Below are positions 1 to 8,056 of a stretch of 21,274 bases of DNA, piece after piece. The notes under the pieces are model-generated. The model saw nothing but the letters and a program-made list of their open reading frames with translations. It ran no database searches and was not told where the DNA came from. The DNA comes from Leucogyrophana mollusca. Lineage: Eukaryota > Basidiomycota > Agaricomycetes > Boletales. The position numbers and the translations under genes are program-made. The DNA lies in the NCBI GenBank assembly GCA_021014945.1, contig MU266660.1:4037-25310 (forward strand). Reading direction: 5' to 3'. Numbering within the stretch: the stretch's first letter is position 1; each line of letters opens with the position of its first letter.

Positions 1-66
1 AAACAGAGATTTCCACATGTTAATGGACATTTCCACATGTGCAGCTATGTGCGGAAATCTCTGTTT
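1..66. repeat. Small foldback repeat at window edge
   Basis: Bases 1-14 (AAACAGAGATTTCC) are exactly inverted at 53-66. The interior repeats the motif TTCCACATGT twice (11-20 and 31-40). The right arm is shared with the larger foldback beginning at 51, so this looks like part of a nested or tandem copy that may extend beyond the left edge of the window. Confidence 0.7.
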
Positions 67-255
67 TAGACATTTCTGCATATGCAGTTTCCGCATGTAC
101 AACTATGTCAGACATTTCCGCATGTGCAGTGATAATGACAATTGATAGTGTATTGACATGTGGAAATAGCGGAAATGACTGACATAGAGATTTCCGCACA
201 TAGTTGCACATGCAGAAGCTGCACATGCGGAAATGTCTAAAACAGAGATTTCCGC
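51..255. repeat. 205-bp foldback (MITE-like) element
   Basis: Bases 51-75 are perfectly inverted at 231-255. The arms extend to 41 bp (51-91 against 215-255) with three transition-type mismatches, and weaker pairing continues inward. The interior is built from permutations of TTTCCGCATGTGCAG. There is no coding capacity beyond frames created by the repeat itself. No clear target-site duplication is visible. It fits a non-autonomous inverted-repeat element, but its family cannot be assigned. Confidence 0.75.
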
Positions 256-910
256 TATCATGCTGCCCTTTCCTGGCCTGGTCTTGGGCTTAACCCGAAT
301 ATATTTACAAAAGTACCCTTTAATGACCTTAACACTATGCCGGAACATGTGACTAACGCAGAGGCTGGTTTTTGAAATCAACACTGTCGGGATTGCACAC
401 GTAGCAACTAACTAACCGTGTTAGAGCCTTGCTCTTAACCTAACCATTTTGGAGCACAAAACAATCGTATTCAGGTGGTTAGGGTCACTCGTGCACACCT
501 TGTTGTGTAGGTGAAATTTGATACAGAGCTGCTTTTACAGGTAACTTAGGTGAGGTGCGAAAAGTGGTGGTGCTGTGCAAAGATATGCCGGTACGCTGTA
601 TACAATGTATGTTGCCAGGCATTTGCTTAAGTGTTAAGCGCGCACAAACAGACATATTATTTTGTAGACCAAAGGCTGCGCAAACGGGCAGCTAGAATTT
701 TAAATACAAAGGGATTTGTGTTCGTTGTAGCGCTCACATTTTTGGGAACAGATGGGACATGGAACTGAGGTTTAGTGGTTTCAGTAGATGCGGAACCTCC
801 TCCGGCGCTGGCAGGAACATGCCGAGTGATGCGGTGGCTGGAATAACAAAGACACCAAAACAATAGGCCGAAAAAGTGCGACTTGCTAGAATGTTCAGAA
901 ACGTGCTGTA
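256..910. other. Intergenic, no gene recognised
   Basis: This stretch holds a short TAAC microsatellite near 404-417 (AACTAACTAAC) and the upstream region of the Zn-cluster gene. Short open frames exist on the minus strand near 657-943, but they have no recognisable composition or domain. No clear TATA box was found close to the start codon at 911. Confidence 0.5.
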
Positions 911-1792
911 ATGACCCGAATGCGTGTCGCCTCGTGTCAACAATGGGCGGAGTTGCGGAGACGTAAAGTCAAGCGCGCATATAAGAATAGACAGTGGGAA
1001 AAACTGATGGCGCTGTCAACCCAATCTGCCATAATGCTAAGCTCTCGGGAAATCCAAGAGAAGCTGGAACACTTGGCCACTGAACTGGAGGAAGCGAAGG
1101 CTGCGGAAGCGGCGGAGGCAGCGCGGAGAGCGGCGGAGGTGCAGAGAGCGGCGGAGGCGGAGAGGGCGAGGTTGGCAGAGTTGAAGGCCGCGACGAAGAA
1201 GAGGTTAGAAAGGGAGGAGAAGGAACGGAGCAAGGGGAAGGGTTTGGCGAGGGAGAAGGAGCTGACGCGGGATGGCGGTGAGGGCAGCGAGCCGGAGGCG
1301 GGAGGGAGCGGAGCAGGAGGGCGAGGCCCGTGCGCGCGGTGCATCCGCTACGGGGAGGTGGCCTTGTGCCGTTACCCGCCGACGGACGAAGGTGGCAAGG
1401 CGAAGTCGTGCGGGCCGTGTCGTGTGGCTAAGGTGGGGTGCCACCAACCCGGGGAGGAACCTGCGAAGAGAAGGAGGAAGGGGTCGGGTGACGACGCGGT
1501 GGAGACGAAGAAGGAGTCGGTCAAGCGCAAGTGGTTGGAGACGCCGCAGGATTCGGATGAGGAGGCAATGATCGGGGGTATCTTGGCACGCATGGAGGAG
1601 CTGGGGGAAGTGATGAACGCTGTGCGGAAGGACACCCAGCAGCTGCGCCAGGAAGTGGCCGCGATCAAACGTTTGCTGGAAGAGATTTACTGGGTGCTGG
1701 ATCCGACGTACACACGGGAATCATCGCAGGCGTCGGAAGAGATAGTAGAGGAGGACGTGGAAGATATGCACGACATTGATATGGACGCGTAA
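911..1792 (+). CDS. Coiled-coil protein with variant Zn2Cys6 cluster
   Basis: This single-exon frame encodes 293 residues. Residues ~45-120 are a charged, Ala/Glu/Arg-rich coiled-coil. Six cysteines follow at 141, 144, 153, 167, 170 and 177, giving C-x2-C-x8-C-x13-C-x2-C-x6-C. The last part reads CGPCRVAKVGC, which resembles the second half of a fungal Zn2Cys6 binuclear cluster; first-half spacing is slightly longer than usual. A basic patch KRRRK (~186-190) could act in DNA contact or nuclear import. A second predicted coiled-coil (~218-262) could dimerise the protein, and the tail is acidic. Zn2Cys6 proteins are nuclear DNA-binding regulators, but here the cluster is central, not N-terminal, and no fungal-specific transcription-factor middle domain is present. 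It converges on the helicase gene. M4 (920) is an alternative start. Function is inferred. Confidence 0.75.
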   Translation: MTRMRVASCQQWAELRRRKVKRAYKNRQWEKLMALSTQSAIMLSSREIQEKLEHLATELEEAKAAEAAEAARRAAEVQRAAEAERARLAELKAATKKRLEREEKERSKGKGLAREKELTRDGGEGSEPEAGGSGAGGRGPCARCIRYGEVALCRYPPTDEGGKAKSCGPCRVAKVGCHQPGEEPAKRRRKGSGDDAVETKKESVKRKWLETPQDSDEEAMIGGILARMEELGEVMNAVRKDTQQLRQEVAAIKRLLEEIYWVLDPTYTRESSQASEEIVEEDVEDMHDIDMDA

Positions 1793-1990
1793 CCTTGCGT
1801 TAGTCTCAACTAACTAACTACGGGACTTTGCTGTCAATAGAATTGCGAATTGTGAGCGTGCGCCGACCCCAACGAGGGAATGAATGCTGCGGGACGTTGA
1901 AACAGCATCGGTCGACGGTTAAGATATTGGTCTAGCGCTCATATGTTAAACTAACTAACTAAACTTAAGCGCCGGGCGGTTCAGGTGAGT

Positions 1991-2011
1991 GTGTCCATCC
2001 TGGATGGACAC
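1991..2011. repeat. 21-bp dyad, copy 1
   Basis: Perfect 10-1-10 inverted repeat. Half-site is GTGTCCATCC, central base T. Both arms carry the matching CCG-to-CCA change (CCATCC/GGATGG), so symmetry is kept despite the difference from the consensus. Confidence 0.9.
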
Positions 2012-2016
2012 GTGGC

Positions 2017-2044
2017 GCGCATGCTGGGTAGAAGACGCATGCGC
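2017..2044. repeat. GCGCATGC hairpin between dyads 1 and 2
   Basis: The 8-bp perfect arms GCGCATGC (2017-2024) and GCATGCGC (2037-2044) enclose a 12-nt spacer. The structure lies midway between the first two 21-bp dyads. Confidence 0.6.
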
Positions 2045-2060
2045 ACGTCAAGAGGACTGG

Positions 2061-2081
2061 GTGTCCGTCCTGGACGGACAC
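2061..2081. repeat. 21-bp dyad, copy 2
   Basis: Perfect 10-1-10 inverted repeat with half-site GTGTCCGTCC and central T, exactly 70 bp after copy 1. The following bases (ACACAGGTGGCG) resemble those after copy 1 (ACACGTGGCG), suggesting that a ~70-bp unit was duplicated. Confidence 0.9.
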
Positions 2082-2205
2082 AGGTGGCGGCTGTGGGTTG
2101 GCACTGAGTTGGAGTTTAAGTTTAAGTTAAGTGAAGTTAAGTGTTAAGCTGAAAATGCTTTGAGTTTTTGAAGGGCATTTAGGGCACAGGTCTGGTGCGA
2201 ATGGC

Positions 2206-2226
2206 ACGTCCGTCTAGGATGGACGT
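2206..2226. repeat. 21-bp dyad, copy 3
   Basis: Same 10-1-10 layout, central base A. Arms are ACGTCCGTCT and GGATGGACGT, with two mismatched pairs. Confidence 0.8.
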
Positions 2227-2270
2227 TGGTTGAATTGGTTGAGGCTGACTAGATATTTGTGCGACAAGGG

Positions 2271-2291
2271 GCAACCGTCCAGGACGGACGG
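2271..2291. repeat. 21-bp dyad, copy 4
   Basis: Central base A. The inner arms CCGTCC/GGACGG are perfect. The outer left arm has diverged (GCAACCGTCC against GGACGGACGG). Its centre is 65 bp from that of copy 3. Confidence 0.8.
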
Positions 2292-2725
2292 TGATGTGCA
2301 GTGGAACTGTGAGCTGGTACTGGCATTTAGATTAATTGTCAGTTGCCTAACCCAAGTTTTACCAGCCATCAAACTAACTAACGGTTAAATAACCAGCGAT
2401 GTGGTAAGGAAATAGAGGCCATACTCTAGCCGTATAGGTAGTGGGATGGCCGTACACTCAGGAAACACTGGTAGGTTAGGGTGAACGGGTGGGTTGAGTT
2501 ATGAAACGGGCGCACAACTTCGAGGTGTGTTCGTTACCATAGGAAAAGGGTTAGGTTGCCTGCTTGACGGCTGTGTTGAAGGTGGCTTGGTTGGCGGAGC
2601 TCAATGGGAAAGCTCAGGAAAAATGACGCACGGGCGCTTGAAGTTGACTTACCGAAGGAGCTGGATGAAAGGCCATGCGCGAGTGCGACGACACGTCGTG
2701 CGTGTTGCTAAATGTGCAGACGAGA

Positions 2726-2746
2726 AGGTCCGTCTGGGACGGACGT
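2726..2746. repeat. 21-bp dyad, copy 5
   Basis: Central base G. Arms are AGGTCCGTCT and GGACGGACGT, with mismatches at the innermost and near-outermost pairs only. Confidence 0.8.
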
Positions 2747-3023
2747 TCATGATCACAGCGATGTCACTAAAGATCCGCGATACCATCGATGTCGGACCAC
2801 GGATTAGGTTAACATTTCAGCAGGTAAGGCGTAATAACTGACACTCTAACACTGGATATTTACAAAAACTCGTAAAACTCGTAAACTGTAACTGACTGGT
2901 ACATTGAAGATGGGAAAGGATGCAAGGAGTCCGCAAGTTGAATTGCGGACGAGAAAGGGTAAATACCCGCAGAGGAATGCAGAGCAGCTAACTAAATCGA
3001 AAAAGAACGTAAACTAACGGTAC

Positions 3024-3488
3024 CTACGGGCGGTAATCGTCGTTGTCGCCCTTCTTCTTCTTCGCGGGGGCTTTCTTCTTGCCCAGCACCTTCTTTGGCT
3101 CCGACGCTTTCTTCGCGCCGGATGTTTTCTTCGCGGCGGGGTGTCGCGTGTCGGCGGCGAGGGAGGTACCGGGGGATGTGGAGGACGGGGTGGTTGGTGA
3201 CTCAACCGGGGAGAGGGGCGAGGGAGGTCGAGAAGGGGCGGGGGACGCCATTGGCTGGTCGACGTTGGGGGCATTTTGGCCCAGCGCAGCGAATGCCAGG
3301 TCTTCATCGGCGCCGGGGGAATTCATTCCTCCAGGCTCGGTGAGAGCCCGGAGGACGGTATCGTCGGCGGGGTCGGCGGGGGCGGTATCGTCGGCGGGGG
3401 CGGCTGGCGTGACGGCGGCGGTGTTGATGGGCGGAAGGGTGGGATGGGTTTGGGGCTGGGGCGGGGCGACCAGGTCGGGTTGCAGCGA
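3024..3488 (-). other. In-frame 3' extension of helicase after a TAG
   Basis: The helicase frame stays open for 154 sense codons beyond the TAG at 3489-3491 and ends at a TAG at 3024-3026. The extension is Pro/Ala/Asp-rich and then ends in a Lys/Ala/Pro-rich tail (motifs such as AAKKTSGAKK and GKKKAPAKKKK) resembling a histone H1-type DNA-binding tail. The frame is probably real protein-coding sequence because composition and codon bias do not change at the stop. It may be lost through a CAG-to-TAG mutation. Alternatively, a 129-nt frame-preserving intron (donor GTAAAG at 3532, acceptor CCAG ending 3404) may remove the stop; that would be longer than the other introns and lacks an obvious branch site. 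Confidence 0.6.
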
Positions 3489-6400
3489 CTACGCTTGCAT
3501 CTGTGACGCGGCGTCGCTCTGTCGTTCTTTACCCTTGCCTTTGCCCTTGCCTTTGGCCTTGCCCTTGCCCTTGCCGGTTGGTGGGTCGACGGCCATCCGG
3601 TCGTCGTGGTCCGAGTCTTCAACCGTGGGGGGGGAGGTGATCTTCTTGGCTCTGGGGCGCGGGCGTTTGGTTGGCTGCGGGGGGTTGGGCGACGATGGAG
3701 GAGCGATGGTGGAGGGACCAGCCTGGGCGTTGTTGTCGCTGCCGGCGTGTTTGCGCTTGGGTTTGCGGGCAGCTTTGGTGCTTGGGGCGGGGGTCGGTTC
3801 CTCATCCGCTTCTGCCATGGGGTCGTCGGGTTGGAACATGTTACCTGAAAATGGGTGTAAGGTTAGCGCTTTGGTGACGTAGGCGAAGGGGGTTTTACGC
3901 ACGCATTTCTACCGACGAGCCCACGAATGCCGCCAACATAGCGCCTTTGTCGAAGGAGATGTTGTTGAGGAAGACGTCTGGTGTCTTGTCCGCGATGAGC
4001 CGATAGACCCTAACCTTCTTTTTCTGCGGCTGGCGCCAAACGCGACCTTTGAGCTGCGCATCTTCTTGCGCAGACCAAACCTAGTGTGAGGAGACGCAGG
4101 ATATCAGTTGTGTAGAATGTACCGGATAGCAGAGACCACTTACCACCAAGACCAGGATATTAGCGAAGGCGAGGTTGAGCCCGACGCTTCCAATGCCAGA
4201 GAGTATGAGGACGCGGGGACCGTCGCGATCAGCGTCGCGGAATTGGTTGATTACGTCCTGCCGCTTGGCCATGGGGGTCTGTCCGTTGAGCTCCAAGTAT
4301 TGGATGCCGAAAAGTTTGAAGATCTGTCGAGTGGAAGCAGTTAGTTAGTGCGTGCAAGGACAACTCAACACTTACGTCGCAGATGATTTTGTTCGACGAA
4401 GGGAACACGGAGTACACGACGATCTTGTCTGGGGGCGCGGGTGCGTTGTCGGGTTGTTGTTCCGGGTCGGCGGGGATCGCGGGTACCGCCTGCGGTGGGT
4501 GATCGGGGTCGGGTGTCACATTGCGTCCGTTGATGTGCACTTTCAGCGGCTGCCTACCGTCGGCCTCCAGGTGGTACTGGAGGATGCGAACGAGCGCGTC
4601 GAGCTTGGCCGTGGTTGTGCCTTCCTGCCGCCATTCCATGATGGAATTCGGGGCGGTCCAGCTGTCGTCTGCGCGCGATGACGCGTAAGGGTGCAGCAGG
4701 GCGCGTCGGAATTTGACGTAGAAATCCTGTGTGTAGCATTGGTCAGTCTATTTGTTGGGACCGCGCAGCGTCGTCCTTCCAGGACAGACGTCGTGGACCA
4801 GAGCTTACCTTTCCGGCGCCATAGAGCACGGCGCTACCGTGGTCGTCGGCCAGTTCCGATGCTTCGCGGTCCAAATTGGCCTTTTCCCAAGTGTACAACC
4901 GGAGCACTATGTTGTGCTCGGTGTAGTCCTCGAGGCCGGAGATGGGCTTGCCGGTGTTGTCCTTTGATTTGATGGTGTGCCGAACGACGTAGCCCGTGAA
5001 CTTGTCGCGCATCACTCCCATCCATTTAAGGATGATCTCGCGGTATTCGGCGGCGGGGGGGCTCTCTGGGCGTAGCTGACCGTGCATCATGTTGTGCAGG
5101 GTTTTGTTGGCGGCGTCGTCCTCTTTCCGTGCCTTGCGATCGCGACGCATAGCGGCCGCGATCTCCTTGTTCATCTCGGCATATTCCAGCAAGTCGGGTT
5201 CGCTGTCGAAACCCGGAACGCCGAGCATGCGACTGATGTGCCAAAGATCCTGCAGTCAGAAAATGGTAGTTAGTCAGTTAGTTAGTCCAGAGCAGATGGT
5301 GAGGTTAGCAGCAGTAACTTACCGCAGGCTTGGTGAGGATCGGGGTTGCCGTGAGCGCGACCGTCATCAGAGAGGTTTCGCGAAGGCCGCGAGTGGCGTT
5401 GTACGAGCTGTTGTACTTACGCGCGCAATGGGCCTCGTCCAGAATGCAAACGCCCCAAGTCAGACCGTAGATGGTGGATTTCTTCTTGGCCTCGAAGTTC
5501 TTGGCGTGCGCGGGTGACGGCCCGTACTTCTCCATTTCGAAGGCGATCACTGCGTCCGACATGAGTGCCTGCGAGGTTTGGACGTCAGTGGCGCGCGCAA
5601 CGAGATCAGACTAACGCTCACCGTGTGCGTGGTCAACACGATGCAGCGGCACTTTGGTTGCCCCGCGCGAGGCCAGACGGTTGTCCACCAGGAGGTCCGC
5701 GTGCCGTAAGAACTGGTGTATGGGAGGACGTTGAACTGCCGCACTTCGAGGTAGCGATGGATTTCGGCGGTGAACTGGTCCAGGAGAGTGGGCGGGCAGA
5801 CGATGACCGAGGGGACGTCTGCGAGGTTGCCGGTGTCGGGTTCCCCGCCAATAAGGACTCCATCAGGGTATTGTGCACCTGTGTGAAAACCACAAATGAG
5901 TCGTTGCACGTACGTGCGTCCGTCCCAGACGGACGCCAGCGCACTCACCGAATATGCCGGGGAAACGATTGTGCGTGTGGTAATGATCGTAGAAATGCGA
6001 CCGTATAGCGATTAACCCGATGGCTTGCATGGTCTTGCCCACGCCAACCTCGTCCATGAGCAATACTGGGTCGCTTTTCAGCATCTTGTCCACCATGAAC
6101 AAAATGCCCACAAGTTGATGCCAACACGGGGCCAGCTCCTGCGCCAACGGACTCGACTTGAGCCAGGCCTCGCCCTCAGGCATCCAGGGGTCCACAGAGG
6201 CGGTCGGGTCGGTACGTTTCTGAAAGAACGGCATGGCGTAGTCGGGTAGACCGAGGGCAACCCAGAGCTCCTCGAGGGACAGGTGGTTGAAGTGCTCGAC
6301 ACCTTCCTTCCATTCGATGAGGGGTACCTCGTCGAAATTAACCTGGGGGACGTCTTGTGGGTCGTACTCGACGTTGAGCGTCTTGAGCACGGCCTCGATT

Positions 6401-7475
6401 TCCGCCTGGAGCGATGCGACTTGACCGCGATCGGCGAGGAGCTTGAGAGCGTTCGCCAAATTTTTCGGAATCGCTAGGTCATGTTGGTCCAATCAATGCC
6501 GTGAAAAATCAGTGAATGGAAATCCCAACACTCACCTGTCGCGCCTTTGCCAGTCTTGTCGACGCCGATGGCTGCCATCATGGCTGCAAACTCGGTGTCC
6601 AAGGTGCGCAGCTGTTCGAGGGACGCCTGATTGCTGTACTTGACCAGCGTCTCCGTGTACTCCTGCGTTAGCTTGACGTAGCGACGAATGTCGGCGGCAC
6701 TGATAGGGTTGTCCGATTTGAATTCTAATAAGTTTGTTGGTTAGCATCGGGTTAATGAGTTAGGAGTAGCGAGAGGCAATCGAAGAGACTGACTTTTCCA
6801 GAGAGCGTCGATCCGAGATTTCTGGGAGGCCATTCTACCGAGTAACCGTCCGTTGATCTTGCGATACTGGTTCCAGCAATTGGCCAGCAGCGCGTCCAAC
6901 GCCTTCACCACATGAGGGCGCATGAAGGCGCGGCCTCGGTCGTAGGTGAGTGCCTCGTTGCCGAATAGGAGTCTTGCCAGCGGTTTGTGAACGGCCTGGA
7001 TGCCAACCTCGTTCAGTGTCAGTAACTGGGGGGCGTTGTTGTTAGACGCGGACAGCTGTAATATTCTTGGTTGGTTACGTACTTCTTTGGTGCCATGGCG
7101 TCGCATGCAGTCGAATGGACCCAAGGCCTGCTCCAATAACAATTCATCAACCTTGCGGTTGATGTCCCAGTTGGAGTTCCAGTTGTCGGTGATAAACGCG
7201 AGGTAAGCGTTCCTGCCAGTTTCAATGCGGTCCGTGAGCTTTGGGCTTAGGAACGCGCGCCGTTTCGAATCTGTTGGTATCGCCAGGTAGCTCTCCCTGA
7301 ACTGGCTGACGGCCTCGAAGGTCGCCTGTGTCCAGTTGGTGAAGGTGTCAATTGCCTGAAAGACCCATGGTGCCGCGTTAGTGCCCGTTATTCCTTGCCA
7401 AGTGGGCCAACCCCACGGATCGCCGCAGGTTTGGCCCATCTCCAGCATAATGCCGGGGATGGAGAGCGTGGGCAT
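3489..7475 (-). CDS. SNF2-type DEAH-box ATPase/helicase, ten exons
   Basis: Inferred exons (minus strand): 7475-6794, 6724-6536, 6473-5949, 5878-5622, 5568-5323, 5249-4809, 4726-4376, 4323-4144, 4080-3903, 3844-3489. Phases agree at every junction, giving 1134 residues to the TAG (1289 if read to 3024). Introns are 52-82 nt. The first ~400 residues are unrecognised. Then come motif I DEVGVGKT (431-438, Lys437), motif II DEAH (595-598), motif III-like LTATP (623-627), a lobe-2 strand KIVVYSVFPSS, ELNGQTP with a downstream F-R, motif V GSVGLNL (942-948), and motif VI QLKGRVWRQPQ (Arg970, Arg973). This is the complete two-lobe SNF2 translocase layout; the usual GRxHRxGQ of motif VI is altered. 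Such enzymes use ATP to move along duplex DNA or remodel nucleosomes in the nucleus. The C-terminus is low-complexity and basic (KPKRK, KRPRPRAKK, KG repeats). The start at 7475 follows a pyrimidine-rich leader. It is convergent with the Zn-cluster gene, and no dedicated partner is proven. Confidence 0.88.
3531..3576 (-). repeat. Coding hexamer minisatellite (Lys-Gly repeats)
   Basis: Tandem units of GGCAAG/GGCAAA on the minus strand encode alternating Gly-Lys with one Ala (KGKGKAKGKGKGKGK) in helicase exon 10. The tract is expected to vary in length between strains and may act as a flexible basic linker. Confidence 0.8.
4771..4791. repeat. 21-bp dyad, copy 6, in helicase intron 6
   Basis: Degenerate copy with central A. 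Arms TCGTCCTTCC and GGACAGACGT keep the 10-1-10 frame, with about three differences from consensus. It lies inside the longest helicase intron (4808-4727, 82 nt). Confidence 0.65.
5916..5936. repeat. 21-bp dyad, copy 7, in helicase intron 3
   Basis: Central C. Arms GCGTCCGTCC and AGACGGACGC have one mismatch at the innermost pair. It begins 12 nt downstream of the intron donor (intron 5948-5879), so splicing removes it from the mRNA. Confidence 0.85.
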
Positions 7476-7737
7476 GTGTGCTGGTTTTGATCAGTGGTTG
7501 GTTACTGGTGGAGGTAAAAAGGGGAGGAAAATGCGCGATATGTTTGCCAGAGCGCAGTGCTTTTAACTCCCTGCGCGTCTCGGTCCGATGGAGGGGCATG
7601 GCTAACACATTGCAAGGGTAGCCATGATGCCATCAACCTTGAGGCGATTGTATTATGTAGTGCGCAGCGGCATTTCAACATTGCTTAATCGATATTAATC
7701 GATGTGGAGCTATCGATCGATCCAACGGGGATGCCCG

Positions 7738-7758
7738 CCATCCGTCCTGGACGGTCGC
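7738..7758. repeat. 21-bp dyad, copy 8, upstream of helicase
   Basis: Central T. The inner arms CCGTCC/GGACGG are perfect and the outer bases have partly decayed (CCATCCGTCC against GGACGGTCGC). Confidence 0.8.
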
Positions 7759-7809
7759 AGGGAGATGGGCCTGATTCCCAGTAGTGGGTTGGTGACATCT
7801 GACGCAAGG

Positions 7810-7830
7810 GTGGCCGTCCAGGACGGACGA
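7810..7830. repeat. 21-bp dyad, copy 9, upstream of helicase
   Basis: Central A. Arms are GTGGCCGTCC and GGACGGACGA; the inner six pairs are perfect. Its centre is 72 bp from that of copy 8. Confidence 0.8.
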
Positions 7831-7875
7831 ACAGCACACTGCCTAACCTAACACATCGCTACCACGAATGCGGAC

Positions 7876-7920
7876 AAACCAACTAACCAACTAACTAACT
7901 GACTAACTAAATAACTAAAG
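7876..7920. repeat. TAAC microsatellite
   Basis: Imperfect (ACTA)n/(TAAC)n tract with interruptions (AACCAACTAACTAACTGACT). Similar shorter tracts occur at ~404, 1809, 1949, 2371, 2988, 4340 and 5270, and none this long lies to the right of 7920. Confidence 0.75.
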
Positions 7921-7975
7921 GTTAGTACTTGGGTAGTACCCGGGTAGTACTTGGGTAGTACTCAGGTAGTACCAG
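7921..7975. repeat. 11-bp tandem repeat, about five units
   Basis: The unit GGTAGTACTTG (variants ...CCCG, ...CTCA, ...CCAG) repeats about five times and a diverged unit follows (7981-7992). Each unit contains the AGTACT/GTAC self-complementary core. A further unit-like sequence (GTACTTGGGTA) appears at 8047-8057 after the 21-bp repeats. Confidence 0.85.
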
Positions 7976-8004
7976 GTACTATGTAGTACCGGAATAGAGG
8001 GTCT

Positions 8005-8046
8005 GTTCCAGGATCTAGGAGGATAGTTCCAGGATCTAGGAGGATA
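8005..8046. repeat. 21-bp perfect direct duplication
   Basis: GTTCCAGGATCTAGGAGGAT plus A (8005-8025) is repeated exactly at 8026-8046. It is embedded between 11-bp repeat units, immediately beside the truncation point of the KDZ-type fragment. Confidence 0.85.
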
Positions 8047-8056
8047 GTACTTGGGT

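Larger units (their letters stand above)
1793..3023. other. Convergent intergenic region rich in dyad repeats
   Basis: This ~1.2 kb gap separates the 3' ends of the Zn-cluster gene and the helicase gene. It contains five of the nine 21-bp dyads (1991, 2061, 2206, 2271 and 2726), a 70-bp-spaced duplication, and several ACTAACTAAC tracts (1809-1820, 1949-1965, 2371-2383, 2988-2996, 3011-3019). A 115-codon open frame at 2494-2841 (TTG start) runs through a dyad and looks accidental. Confidence 0.6.
7476..7860. promoter_or_regulatory. Upstream region of helicase gene
   Basis: This presumed promoter region (transcription leftward) has a pyrimidine-rich leader on the minus strand next to the start codon, an ATCGAT-rich patch at 7688-7722, and two 21-bp dyads at 7738 and 7810. 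No clear TATA box was identified. The dyads place candidate protein-binding sites about 260-360 bp upstream of the start codon. Confidence 0.4.

Noticed and set aside
657..943. Minus-strand frames near the start of the Zn-cluster gene
   Set aside because: Short, low information, overlapping the start of a much better gene; no splice partners seen.
937..1668. Long minus-strand and alternate-frame ORFs across the Zn-cluster gene
   Set aside because: Shadows caused by GC- and purine-biased codons of the real coding strand.
1991..2081. Dyads as intrinsic (hairpin) transcription terminators between convergent genes
   Set aside because: This is eukaryotic DNA, there is no U-tract, the loop would be one base, and identical dyads sit within introns and upstream of a gene.
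2494..2841. 115-codon plus-strand frame with TTG start
   Set aside because: No domain, no ATG start at its head, and it runs through a 21-bp dyad and intergenic repeats.
3043..3882. 279-codon plus-strand ORF opposite the helicase tail
   Set aside because: It is antisense to a low-complexity, GC-rich coding tail; its Phe/Gly/Ala runs mirror Lys/Pro/Ala codons on the minus strand.
7921..8046. CRISPR-like array
   Set aside because: Repeats are contiguous, without spacers, and the host is a eukaryote.
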